The notes under the pieces were generated by a model. The model saw only the letters and a list, made by a program, of their open reading frames with translations, was not told where the DNA came from and searched no databases. This document shows, in pieces, positions 9,336-16,832 of a stretch of DNA of 64,000 nucleotides; the stretch's first letter is position 1, and each line of letters begins with the position of its first letter. A program made the translations under genes and the position numbers. The DNA lies in the NCBI RefSeq assembly GCF_001005085.2, contig NZ_LBMU02000089.1, positions 1 through 64,000 on the forward strand, given 5' to 3'. The DNA comes from Streptomyces humi (GTDB taxonomy: Bacteria; Actinomycetota; Actinomycetes; Streptomycetales; Streptomycetaceae).

Positions 9336-10043
9336 TCATGACCGCCAGTCGAGCGGGACCAGCTTCTCGCGGTCCCAGGAGCGCTCCCATCCCGCGTAGT
9401 GCAGCAAGCGGTCGATCACACCGGCCGTGAACCCCCACACCAAGGTCGATTCGACCAGGAATGCCGGACCTCGGTGGCCGCTGGGGTGGTCCGCGGTGGC
9501 CCGGTTGGCCGGATTCGTGAGATCCGCCACGGGGACCCTGAAGACCCGCGCCGTCTCGTTCGGATCGACCACGCCCACCGGGCTCGGTTCGCGCCACCAG
9601 CCCAGCACCGGGGTCACCACGAAGTGGCTCACCGGGATGTAGAGCTTCGGCAGCACCCCGAACAGCTGGACGCCGGCCGGATCCAGCCCGGTCTCCTCCT
9701 CGGCCTCACGGAGAGCGGCCCGCAGCGGCCCGTCGGCCTTCGGGTCGCCGTCCTCCGGGTCGAGGGCGCCGCCCGGGAACGAGGGCTGCCCGGCGTGCGA
9801 GCGCAGCGAACCGGCCCGCTCCATGAGCAGCAGCTCGGGGCCGTCCGGGCCCTCGCCGAAGAGGATCAGGACGGCCGACTGCCGGCCGGTGCCGTTCTCC
9901 GGCGGCAGGAAGCGGCTCAGCTGGACCGGCTTGACCGTCTCGGCGGCCCGCACCACCGGCTCCAGCCAGTCCGGCAGGCCCTCCTTGCTGAGGGCCACGC
10001 TCGCGCGCGGCCCGTCGGTGCGTGCCCTGCTGCTGTGTGTCAC
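9336..10043 (-). CDS. NUDIX hydrolase, probable CoA pyrophosphohydrolase
   Basis: 235 residues. The NUDIX box is readable as GGALDPEDGDP followed by REAEEETGLD (about residues 92-125), with a short insertion. The N-terminal part (RFLPPENGTGRQSAVLILF) and the PSFPGG motif just before the box suggest the CoA/peroxisomal NUDT7-like subgroup (NuCoA motif), which cleaves CoA to phosphopantetheine and 3',5'-ADP. Start is GTG 10043 with GGGGG upstream. It sits downstream of nth on the same strand and directly upstream of the MarP-like gene (13 bp to GTG 9322), so the three may be one operon. Confidence 0.83.
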   Translation of the reverse strand: MTHSSRARTDGPRASVALSKEGLPDWLEPVVRAAETVKPVQLSRFLPPENGTGRQSAVLILFGEGPDGPELLLMERAGSLRSHAGQPSFPGGALDPEDGDPKADGPLRAALREAEEETGLDPAGVQLFGVLPKLYIPVSHFVVTPVLGWWREPSPVGVVDPNETARVFRVPVADLTNPANRATADHPSGHRGPAFLVESTLVWGFTAGVIDRLLHYAGWERSWDREKLVPLDWRS

Positions 10044-10161
10044 GGCATCCCCCGTCCTGCCCTGCTCCCCCGGCCTGCCTGTTCCAACGCCCCAAGACTC
10101 CTTGATCGTTCCGTCCGTCGCCCCTCAGAAGGTCCCTAGGTCATGTCCCTGGTTCTCCGGG

Positions 10162-11265
10162 TCATGCCCCCGGTACGGCGCCCAGCGGCGGCGCCGGCCT
10201 GCCGCCCGCGTCCAGGTACGACTGCGGGGGCTTGAGGCGCTGCCCCGGGAAGCCGCCCTTCTCGTACTTGAGCAGCTTCTTCGCCTTCTCCGGGTCGGTC
10301 TCGCCCTCGCCGTAGGCCGGACAGAGCGGAGCGATCGGGCAGGCACCGCAGGCGGGCTTGCGGGCGTGGCAGATCCGGCGGCCGTGCCAGATCACGTGGT
10401 GCGAGAGGTCGGTCCAGTCGGTCCTGGGGAAGAGCGCGCCGACGGCCGCCTCGATCTTGTCGGGGTCGGTCTCCGCGGTCCACCGCCACCGGCGGACCAG
10501 GCGCTGGAAGTGCGTGTCCACGGTGATGCCGGGTCGGCCGAACGCGTTGCCGAGCACCACGAAGGCGGTCTTGCGGCCGACGCCGGGCAGCTTGACCAGG
10601 TCCTCGAGCCGGCCCGGGACCTCACCGCCGAACTGCTCCACCAGGCCCTTGGAGAGCCCTGTCACCGACTTCGTCTTGGCCCGGAAGAACCCGCACGGCC
10701 GGAGGATCTCCTCGACCTCCTCCGGGTTGGCGGCGGACAGGTCCTCGGGGGTGGGGTACCTGGCGAAGAGCGTGGGGGTGGTCTGGTTGACCCTGAGGTC
10801 GGTGGTCTGGGCCGACAGCACCGTGGCGACCAGGAGCTGGAAGGGGTTCTCGAAGTCCAGCTCGGGGTGGGCGTACGGGTACACCTCGGCGAGCTCGCGG
10901 TTGATCCGCCGGGCGCGGCGGACGAGCGCGGTGTGCGACTCGGTCTTCCCGGCGACGCGCGGCGCCTCGGCGGCGGCCTGACCACCCACGGCCGCCGCGG
11001 TCGCGGTCGCGGACTTCTTCGCCGGGACCCTTTTCGCCACCGCGGCCTTCTTCGCCGCGGCCTTCTTCGCCGCGGCCTTCTTCGCCGCGGCCTTCTTCGT
11101 CGCGGCCTTCTTCGCCGCCGTCTTCTTCGCCGGGACCCTTGTCGCCGGGGCCTGTTCCACCGCCGCCTTCTTCACGGCTTTTGCCGGTTTTTTCGAATTT
11201 TTCGGTTCGCTGTGGGCGGCATCGGACCCTTGTTCGCCCATAGCGGAATCACGACGTACAGCCAC
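10162..11265 (-). CDS. nth: Endonuclease III with Lys/Ala-rich N-terminal extension
   Basis: DNA glycosylase/AP lyase for oxidised pyrimidines in base-excision repair. The catalytic core (about residues 120-330) has the helix-hairpin-helix LPGVGRKTA with the catalytic Lys, the catalytic Asp in VDTHFQRL, and the 4Fe-4S cluster Cys-X6-Cys-X2-Cys-X5-Cys (CHARKPACGACPIAPLC). Length is 367 residues against about 210-250 for most homologues. The excess is an N-terminal histone-H1-like tail rich in AAKKA and PAKK repeats (about residues 18-85), encoded by a 15-bp tandem repeat near 11040-11131. Start GTG 11265 is preferred because AAGGGGG lies 7 nt upstream; ATG 11241 is the alternative. Confidence 0.9.
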   Translation of the reverse strand: MAVRRDSAMGEQGSDAAHSEPKNSKKPAKAVKKAAVEQAPATRVPAKKTAAKKAATKKAAAKKAAAKKAAAKKAAVAKRVPAKKSATATAAAVGGQAAAEAPRVAGKTESHTALVRRARRINRELAEVYPYAHPELDFENPFQLLVATVLSAQTTDLRVNQTTPTLFARYPTPEDLSAANPEEVEEILRPCGFFRAKTKSVTGLSKGLVEQFGGEVPGRLEDLVKLPGVGRKTAFVVLGNAFGRPGITVDTHFQRLVRRWRWTAETDPDKIEAAVGALFPRTDWTDLSHHVIWHGRRICHARKPACGACPIAPLCPAYGEGETDPEKAKKLLKYEKGGFPGQRLKPPQSYLDAGGRPAPPLGAVPGA

Positions 11266-11411
11266 CGCCCAGCCCCCTTGGCCTGTGCTCTCACCGGCGA
11301 TTTGGACACCCGGCCAGCCTAAAGCCCGGCACCGACATGTGCCCCGGACCCGGAAGATCAGCCCCCGATTGGACCCCTGCCGCTTACCTCGGGACACCGG
11401 TGCGGCATCCT

Positions 11412-11425
11412 TGTGACAGATCACA
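11412..11425 (+). promoter_or_regulatory. Putative Crp operator upstream of crp
   Basis: The palindrome TGTGACAGATCACA lies about 90 bp upstream of the crp start. It fits the GTG-N6-CAC half-site spacing reported for Streptomyces Crp, so it may be an autoregulatory site. The region between nth and crp (11266-11515) holds no other gene. Confidence 0.6.
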
Positions 11426-11515
11426 CTGTTTGGACGGTCCGGCAAAATGGGGAGCACGGTCCCCTGGTACCACGGGGAGCAAGATCCCCTGAGCAGGTCG
11501 ACAAGGAGAGAACTC

Positions 11516-12190
11516 GTGGACGACGTTCTGCGGCGCAACCCGCTCTTCGCGGCGCTCGATGACGAGCAGTCCGCGGAGCTGCGTGCCTCCATGAGTGAGG
11601 TGACCCTCGCCCGAGGTGACTCCCTGTTCCACGAGGGCGACCCGGGCGACCGGCTGTACGTCGTCACCGAGGGCAAGGTCAAGCTCCACCGCACCTCCCC
11701 CGACGGCCGCGAGAACATGCTCGCCGTCGTCGGCCCCGGCGAGCTGATCGGCGAGCTGTCGCTGTTCGACCCGGGCCCGCGGACGGCGACCGCCACCGCG
11801 CTGACCGAGGTCAAGCTGCTCGGCCTCGGCCACGGCGACCTCCAGCCCTGGCTGAACGCCCGCCCCGAGGTGGCCACCGCCCTGCTGCGTGCGGTCGCCC
11901 GCCGGCTGCGCAAGACCAACGACGCCATGTCCGACCTGGTCTTCTCCGATGTGCCGGGCCGTGTCGCGCGCGCCCTGCTGGACCTGTCCCGCCGCTTCGG
12001 CGTGCAGTCGGAGGAGGGCATCCACGTCGTCCACGACCTCACGCAGGAGGAGCTGGCCCAGCTGGTCGGCGCGTCCCGCGAGACCGTGAACAAGGCGCTG
12101 GCCGACTTCGCCCAGCGCGGCTGGCTGCGCTTGGAGGCGCGGGCCGTGATCCTGCTGGACGTCGAGCGGCTGGCCAAGCGGTCCCGCTGA
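11516..12190 (+). CDS. crp: Crp/Fnr-family transcription regulator (Crp)
   Basis: 224 residues. N-terminal cyclic-nucleotide-binding beta-roll (about 1-115) with PGELIGELSLFDPGPRTATA, which matches the phosphate-binding cassette; long dimer helix (about 118-140); C-terminal winged helix with the recognition segment LAQLVGASRETVNKAL (about residues 180-195). Length and surroundings match Streptomyces Crp, a global regulator of germination, development and antibiotic production. Start GTG 11516 is set by AAGGAGAG with 5-nt spacing. It diverges from nth. A Crp-like palindrome at 11412-11425 suggests autoregulation. Confidence 0.93.
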   Translation: MDDVLRRNPLFAALDDEQSAELRASMSEVTLARGDSLFHEGDPGDRLYVVTEGKVKLHRTSPDGRENMLAVVGPGELIGELSLFDPGPRTATATALTEVKLLGLGHGDLQPWLNARPEVATALLRAVARRLRKTNDAMSDLVFSDVPGRVARALLDLSRRFGVQSEEGIHVVHDLTQEELAQLVGASRETVNKALADFAQRGWLRLEARAVILLDVERLAKRSR

Positions 12191-12205
12191 ACCGAGCAGA
12201 GCTCA

Positions 12206-12260
12206 CGCGACATGACTCAGGGTTCCGCCTCCGTGAGACGGGACCCTGAGTCATGTCGCG
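12206..12260. terminator. Long hairpin after crp (22-bp stem including one wobble)
   Basis: 18 perfect base pairs (12206-12223 with 12243-12260) extend inward by four more (one G-U) leaving an 11-nt loop. It begins 16 bp after the crp stop and has no T tract. Most likely a transcription terminator or mRNA-stabilising hairpin; it also explains why the apparent ATG 12212 of the next gene, inside the stem, is a poor start candidate. Confidence 0.7.
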
Positions 12261-12283
12261 GGCTCGACTCCCTGGGCTTCATC

Positions 12284-13102
12284 GTGCGCGAGGGCTCGCA
12301 CGCGCGCGTGGGGCCCGTCTTCCGTCCCGTCGTCACCGCCGCCCGTGACCGGCTCCTGGCGGCCTTCGGGGCGCGGCTGGACAGCGCGTACCTCTACGGT
12401 TCGATCCCCCGCGGTACCGCGCGCGTGGGCCGCAGCGACCTGGACCTGGTGGCCGTCCTGCGCGAGGAGCCGACCGACGCCGACCGGGCCACGGCCCGCG
12501 CGCTGGGCGGGGCCCTGGACGAGGAGTTCCCCGAGATCGACGGGGTCGGGACCCTGCTCTTCTCCCGCGCGCGGGTGCTCAGCGAACTGGAGCGGTACGA
12601 CATCGGCTGGTTCGTGGCCTGTCAGTGCACTCCGCTGCTCGGGGAGGATCTCGCCGAGTTCCTGCCCCGCTACCGCCCCGACTCCCTGCTCGCCCGCGAG
12701 ACCAACGGCGACCTGGCACGGCTCCTGCCGCGCTGGCGGGACCGGATCGCGGCCGCCGAGGGCACCGAGGGCACCGAGGGCACCGAGGGCACCGAGGGCA
12801 CCGAGGAGGCCCTGCGGCCCCTGGTGCGCTTCATGTCACGGCACCTGGTCCGCACCGGCTTCACCCTCGTCATGCCCCGCTGGAACGGCTGGACGAGCGA
12901 CCTGCGGGAGATGGCGGAGGCGTTCGCCGGCTACTACCCGGACCGCGGCGAACAGCTGCGCCGGGCGGCCGAGTCGGGGTACGAGCCGGTCGGTGACCGG
13001 GCGGTCCTGCGGTCGTACGTGGACGACCTCGGCCCCTGGCTCGCGGACGAGTACGCGCGCGTGCACGGCGTGAAGACCCCGAGGCCGCCCGGCTGGGACT
13101 GA
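12284..13102 (+). CDS. Nucleotidyltransferase-domain protein
   Basis: About 272 residues from GTG 12284. The N-terminus shows the polymerase-beta/MNT-type signature GSIPRGTARVGRSDLDL (the GS followed by DXD). The rest is helical and resembles proteins annotated as aminoglycoside adenylyltransferase-like or DNA-polymerase-beta-like; the substrate is not predictable. The open frame begins at ATG 12212, but this lies inside the crp hairpin, so a later GTG (12284 or 12308) is more likely; none has a strong ribosome site. In the middle there is a run of five Glu-Gly-Thr triplets encoded by a 9-bp tandem repeat (12758-12802), probably variable in length. Confidence 0.7.
   Translation: MREGSHARVGPVFRPVVTAARDRLLAAFGARLDSAYLYGSIPRGTARVGRSDLDLVAVLREEPTDADRATARALGGALDEEFPEIDGVGTLLFSRARVLSELERYDIGWFVACQCTPLLGEDLAEFLPRYRPDSLLARETNGDLARLLPRWRDRIAAAEGTEGTEGTEGTEGTEEALRPLVRFMSRHLVRTGFTLVMPRWNGWTSDLREMAEAFAGYYPDRGEQLRRAAESGYEPVGDRAVLRSYVDDLGPWLADEYARVHGVKTPRPPGWD
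12758..12802 (+). repeat. 9-bp tandem repeat, five copies, in frame
   Basis: Five perfect copies of GAGGGCACC encode (EGT)5 inside the nucleotidyltransferase gene. Because the unit is a multiple of three, slippage would change protein length without breaking the frame. Confidence 0.9.
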
Positions 13103-13212
13103 CCCCAGGACCCCCGCGACCACCGCGCCACCGGAACCCCCGCGACCCCACCGCGACCCCCACGACCCCACCGCGACCGCCGGGGCCACCTGCGGCCTTC
13201 ACGGGCCCTCGG
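13103..13212. repeat. C-rich low-complexity intergenic region between convergent genes
   Basis: Imperfect repeats of CCCCCGCGACC and CCCCACCGCGA fill the space between the nucleotidyltransferase stop and the stop of the MBL gene. No gene is visible. Confidence 0.6.
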
Positions 13213-14043
13213 TCAGATCAGCCCGTGTTCGCTGAGGTACTCCAGCTGGGCCCGTACCGACAGCTCCGCCGCGGGCCACAGGGAGCGGTCCACGTCGGCG
13301 TAGACGTGGGCGACGACCTCGGCGGGGCCCCGGTGGCCGTTCTCGACGGCCGTCTCCACCTGCGCGAGCCGGTGGGCGCGGTGGGCCAGGTAGAACTCCA
13401 CGGCGCCCTGGGCGTCCTCCAGGACCGGACCGTGGCCCGGCAGGACGGTGTGCACGCCGTCGTCGACCGTCAGCGAGCGCAGCCGCCGCAGCGAGTCCAG
13501 GTAGTCGCCGAGGCGGCCGTCCGGGTGCGCCACCACCGTCGTGCCGCGTCCCAGGACGGTGTCGCCGGTGAGGACCGCGCGGTCGGCCGGGAGGTGGAAG
13601 CAGAGCGAGTCGGCGGTGTGGCCAGGCGTGGGGACGACCCGCAGGTCCAGTCCGCCGGTCGTGATCACGTCACCGGCGGCGAGGCCCTCGTCGCCGAGCC
13701 GGAGCGCCGGGTCGAGGGCACGCACGCGCGTGCCGGTCAGTTCCGCGAAGCGCACGGCGCCCTCGGCGTGGTCCGGGTGACCGTGGGTGAGCAGGGTGAG
13801 GGCGACGCGTCTGCCGGCCTTCTCCGCGGTGTCCACGACCGCGCGCAGGTGGTCCTCGTCCAGGGGGCCCGGGTCGATCACCACGGCCAGGTCGGAGTCG
13901 GGTTCGGCGACTATCCAGGTGTTGGTGCCGTCCAGGGTCATCACGGAGGCGTTGGGCGCCAGCACGTTGACGGCCCGCGCGGTGGCCGGCCCCGAGAGGA
14001 CCGCGTCCCGCGGCTGGCCGGGCAGGGCTGCTGCGTTCGTCAT
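13213..14043 (-). CDS. MBL-fold metallo-hydrolase
   Basis: 276 residues. The metal-binding motif LTHGHPDHAEG (HXHXDH, about residues 85-95) and a later HTADSLCFHLPADRAVLTGD stretch mark the metallo-beta-lactamase fold. The end (YLAHRAHRLAQVE and a helical region) resembles the LACTB2/hydroxyacylglutathione-hydrolase-like subgroup with a winged-helix tail. Cytoplasmic; substrate unknown. The ATG at 14043 overlaps the TGA of the upstream NUDIX gene (ATGA), so the two are translationally coupled and may share a process. Confidence 0.85.
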   Translation of the reverse strand: MTNAAALPGQPRDAVLSGPATARAVNVLAPNASVMTLDGTNTWIVAEPDSDLAVVIDPGPLDEDHLRAVVDTAEKAGRRVALTLLTHGHPDHAEGAVRFAELTGTRVRALDPALRLGDEGLAAGDVITTGGLDLRVVPTPGHTADSLCFHLPADRAVLTGDTVLGRGTTVVAHPDGRLGDYLDSLRRLRSLTVDDGVHTVLPGHGPVLEDAQGAVEFYLAHRAHRLAQVETAVENGHRGPAEVVAHVYADVDRSLWPAAELSVRAQLEYLSEHGLI

Positions 14044-14990
14044 GCGGGGCCTCCTGCGACGGGACCTGGGACGGCTCCTGGGACAGGTCCCGCGACGGTT
14101 CCCGCGACGGGTCCTGCGATGGGTTCCGCCGTGGGGGCGGTCGCTATGTGCTTGGTGAACTCGTCGTGGCCCGGCCAGGTCAGGACGATCTCGCCGTCCT
14201 GGAGGCGGGCCCGCGCCAGTACCGGCGTCATGTCCCGCGCGGGGGCCACCGCGAGCGTCTCGGCGGCGGTGGCGTACGGCGTGAGCTGGCGCAGGGTCGC
14301 GATGGTGGGCGGCATCATCAGCAGTTCGCCCCGGTCGTAGCCGGCGGCGGCCGCCGCGGGGCGGATCCAGACCGTACGGTCGGCCTCCGTGGAGGCGTTG
14401 CGGGTGCGCTGGCCCGCGGGCAGGGCGGCGACGAAGAACCAGGTGTCGTAGCGGCGGGTCTCGAACTCCGGGGTGATCCAGCGCGTCCAGGCGCCCAGCA
14501 GGTCCGAGCGCAGGACCAGGCCCCGCCGGTCCAGGAACTCCGCGAAGGACAGCTCACGGGCGACCAGGGCGGCGCGGTCGGCCTCCCAGTCGTCCCCGGT
14601 GGTGTCCCCGACGACCCGGTCGGGGGCCGGACCCGCGAGCAGGACGCCCGCCTCCTCGTACGTCTCCCGTACGGCCGCGCAGACGATCGCCTGGGCGCCC
14701 GCCTCGTCCACCCCCAGCCGCTCGGCCCACCACGCGCGCGTGGGGCCCGCCCAGCGGACCTGGTGGTCGTCGTCGCGCGGGTCGACACCGCCGCCCGGAT
14801 ACGCGTACGCGCCTCCGGCGAAGGCCATGGAGGCGCGTCTGCGCAGCATGTGGACGACAGGACCGTCCGGAGTGTCCTTCAGGAGCAGCACGGTCGCCGC
14901 GCGCTTCGGCGGCACCGGTACGAGGGTGCCCTCCGTGTGTGCGCGGATGCGGTCCGGCCACTCCGGGGGATACCACTGTCCATCGGCCAT
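14040..14990 (-). CDS. NUDIX hydrolase (NUDT19/RP2p-like)
   Basis: 316 residues. The NUDIX helix is split: PGGGVDPRD (about residues 66-74) and then, after a long insert, AAVRETYEEAGVLLAG (about 107-122). Such inserts are typical of NUDT19-like CoA diphosphatases. The C-terminus ends in an Ala/Gly/Pro/Val repeat (PVAG, TVAG, PVPG, AVPG), encoded by imperfect repeats around 14047-14130. It starts at ATG 14990 and overlaps the downstream MBL gene by 4 bp. Confidence 0.82.
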   Translation of the reverse strand: MADGQWYPPEWPDRIRAHTEGTLVPVPPKRAATVLLLKDTPDGPVVHMLRRRASMAFAGGAYAYPGGGVDPRDDDHQVRWAGPTRAWWAERLGVDEAGAQAIVCAAVRETYEEAGVLLAGPAPDRVVGDTTGDDWEADRAALVARELSFAEFLDRRGLVLRSDLLGAWTRWITPEFETRRYDTWFFVAALPAGQRTRNASTEADRTVWIRPAAAAAGYDRGELLMMPPTIATLRQLTPYATAAETLAVAPARDMTPVLARARLQDGEIVLTWPGHDEFTKHIATAPTAEPIAGPVAGTVAGPVPGAVPGPVAGGPA

Positions 14991-15080
14991 TACCGGAGGC
15001 TATCCCCTGGTGCGCGAATGTTCGAGGGGTGGCCTGTGGCGTTCCCGTCACGGCTCACGGCTCACAGATCACCGCTCGGG

Positions 15081-15120
<40 letters not shown>

Positions 15121-15124
15121 CGGC

Positions 15125-15589
15125 TTACGGCTCCAGCTCGACCTGGACCTCGACCTCGACCGGCGCGTCCAGCGGCAGCACCGCGACGCCCACCGCGCTG
15201 CGCGCGTGCACGCCCTTGTCGCCGAGGACCTCGCCGAGCAGTTCGCTGGCACCGTTGATGACACCCGGCTGCCCGGTGAAGTCGGCGGCGGAGGCGACGA
15301 AGCCGACGACCTTCACCACGCGTGCGATCCGGTCCAGGTCACCGGCGACGGACTTCACGGCGGCCAGGGCGTTCAGCGCGCAGGTGCGGGCGAGTTCCTT
15401 GGCCTCCTCCGCGGTGACCTCGGCACCCACCTTGCCGGTGACCGGGAGCTTGCCGTCGACCATCGGCAGCTGGCCGGAGGTGTAGACGTACGCGCCCGAG
15501 CGCACGGCCGGCTGGTAGGCGGCGAGCGGCGGGACGACCGCGGGCAGCGTGAGTCCGAGTTCGGCCAGCCTGGCCTCCACGGCGCTCAT
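15125..15589 (-). CDS. RidA/YjgF-family protein
   Basis: 154 residues. The fold is suggested by AVRSGAYVYTSGQLPMVDGKL (read as two pieces), followed by the helix AKELARTCALNALAAVKSV and the C-terminal VEVEVQVEL strand. RidA enzymes deaminate reactive enamine/imine intermediates; this longer form (about 150 residues) belongs to a divergent subgroup, so the enzymatic role is less sure. ATG 15589 shares its A with the TGA of the upstream DUF4177 gene (TGATG), showing coupling. Confidence 0.85.
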   Translation of the reverse strand: MSAVEARLAELGLTLPAVVPPLAAYQPAVRSGAYVYTSGQLPMVDGKLPVTGKVGAEVTAEEAKELARTCALNALAAVKSVAGDLDRIARVVKVVGFVASAADFTGQPGVINGASELLGEVLGDKGVHARSAVGVAVLPLDAPVEVEVQVELEP

Positions 15590-15747
15590 CAGGGCTTCTC
15601 CCGCTTCAGGTAGGCCACGAGCTGTTCGGGGTTGTTGGGCCCGGGCACGACCTGGACGAGCTCCCAGCCGTCCTCGCCCCAGGTGTCCAGAATCTGCTTC
15701 GTGGCATGGACGAGCAGCGGCACGGTTGCGTATTCCCACTTGGTCAT
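15589..15747 (-). CDS. DUF4177-type small protein (52 aa)
   Basis: Starts at ATG 15747 as MTKWEYATVPLLVHATKQ and contains WGEDGWELVQVVPG, the hallmark of DUF4177 proteins (WEY...DGWEL). Function unknown. A longer start (GTG/ATG up to 15810) would add a non-conserved leader. Overlaps the RidA start by one base and diverges from the ArsA-like operon, so 15748-15854 is a shared promoter region. Confidence 0.85.
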   Translation of the reverse strand: MTKWEYATVPLLVHATKQILDTWGEDGWELVQVVPGPNNPEQLVAYLKREKP

Positions 15748-15841
15748 GCGGCCGACTTTATCCGCTGGGGAGCACGGGGCAGACGTACGACCGTGAGCAG
15801 CGTTATCCACAGCCTCCCGCGTGAGTGTCCGGCCGACTGGT

Positions 15842-15847
15842 TAGGCT
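15842..15847 (+). promoter_or_regulatory. -10 element of a probable leaderless transcript (ArsA-like gene 1)
   Basis: TAGGCT lies exactly 7 nt before GTG 15855 and no Shine-Dalgarno is present. This arrangement is typical for leaderless mRNAs of actinobacteria. Confidence 0.55.
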
Positions 15848-15854
15848 CGAAGAC

Positions 15855-16832
15855 GTGAGCAGGCTCCAGGTCGTCAGCGGCAAGGGCGGGACCGGAAAGA
15901 CGACGGTCGCCGCCGCACTCGCGCTGGCCCTCGCGACCGAGGGGAAGCGGACGCTTCTCGTGGAGGTCGAGGGCCGGCAGGGCATCGCCCAGCTTTTCGA
16001 GACGGAGGCGTTGCCGTACGAGGAGCGGAAGATCGCGGTCGCGCCGGGAGGCGGTGAGGTGCACGCGCTCGCCATCGATCCCGAACTGGCCCTTCTGGAC
16101 TACCTCCAGATGTTCTACAAGCTCGGCGGGGCGGGGCGGGCGCTGAAGAAGCTGGGCGCGATCGACTTCGCGACCACCGTCGCGCCCGGTCTGCGGGACG
16201 TCCTCCTCACCGGCAAGGCGTGCGAGGCGGTGCGCCGGAAGGACAGGGCAGGGCGGTTCATCTACGACTACGTGGTGATGGACGCCCCGCCGACGGGCCG
16301 CATCACCCGCTTCCTGAACGTCAACGACGAGGTGGCCGGGCTGGCCAAGATCGGCCCGATACACAATCAGGCGCAGGCCGTGATGCGGGTGCTGAAGTCC
16401 AAGGAGACGGCTGTGCACCTGGTCACACTCCTCGAGGAGATGCCGGTCCAGGAGACCGCCGACGGCATCGCCGAACTGCGGGCCGCCCGGCTGCCGGTGG
16501 GCCGGGTCATCGTGAACATGGTCCGGCCGGAGGTGTTGGACGCCGCCGACCTGGAACTCGTACGCACCGTGCCGCGCACCGCCGTGGCGCAGGCGCTGTC
16601 GGGTGCCGGGCTCGGCGGGGCACGGCGTGGCGGCAAGGCCGGGCAGCTGGTGGACCCGCTGCTGGCGCAGGCCGCCGAGTACGCCGAGCGGTACGCGCTG
16701 GAGCACGAGCAGCGGGCGGTGCTGGCCGAGCTGGACCTGCCCCGGCACGAACTGCCGCTGCTCGCCGAGGGGATGGACCTGGCGGGCCTGTACGAACTCG
16801 CCACCGAGCTGCGGGAACAGGGGATGTCATGA
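15855..16832 (+). CDS. ArsA-family anion-transporting-like ATPase 1
   Basis: 325 residues starting at GTG 15855. Deviant Walker A motif GKGGTGKTTVA at residues 9-19, switch region VVMDAPPTGRI (about residues 141-151) and a C-terminal helical part. It resembles the soluble ArsA/Get3 ATPases, but there is no ArsB or arsenic regulator nearby. In Streptomyces this pair sits conserved beside wblA, so a housekeeping or developmental role is more likely than arsenite export. The first gene overlaps the second by 4 bp (ATGA at 16829), so the products may form a heterodimer (inference). Confidence 0.88.
   Translation: MSRLQVVSGKGGTGKTTVAAALALALATEGKRTLLVEVEGRQGIAQLFETEALPYEERKIAVAPGGGEVHALAIDPELALLDYLQMFYKLGGAGRALKKLGAIDFATTVAPGLRDVLLTGKACEAVRRKDRAGRFIYDYVVMDAPPTGRITRFLNVNDEVAGLAKIGPIHNQAQAVMRVLKSKETAVHLVTLLEEMPVQETADGIAELRAARLPVGRVIVNMVRPEVLDAADLELVRTVPRTAVAQALSGAGLGGARRGGKAGQLVDPLLAQAAEYAERYALEHEQRAVLAELDLPRHELPLLAEGMDLAGLYELATELREQGMS

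Noticed and set aside
13213..14043. Antibiotic-resistance beta-lactamase
   Set aside because: HXHXDH marks the MBL fold, but sequence and coupling to a NUDIX gene fit a housekeeping hydrolase, and there is no signal peptide.
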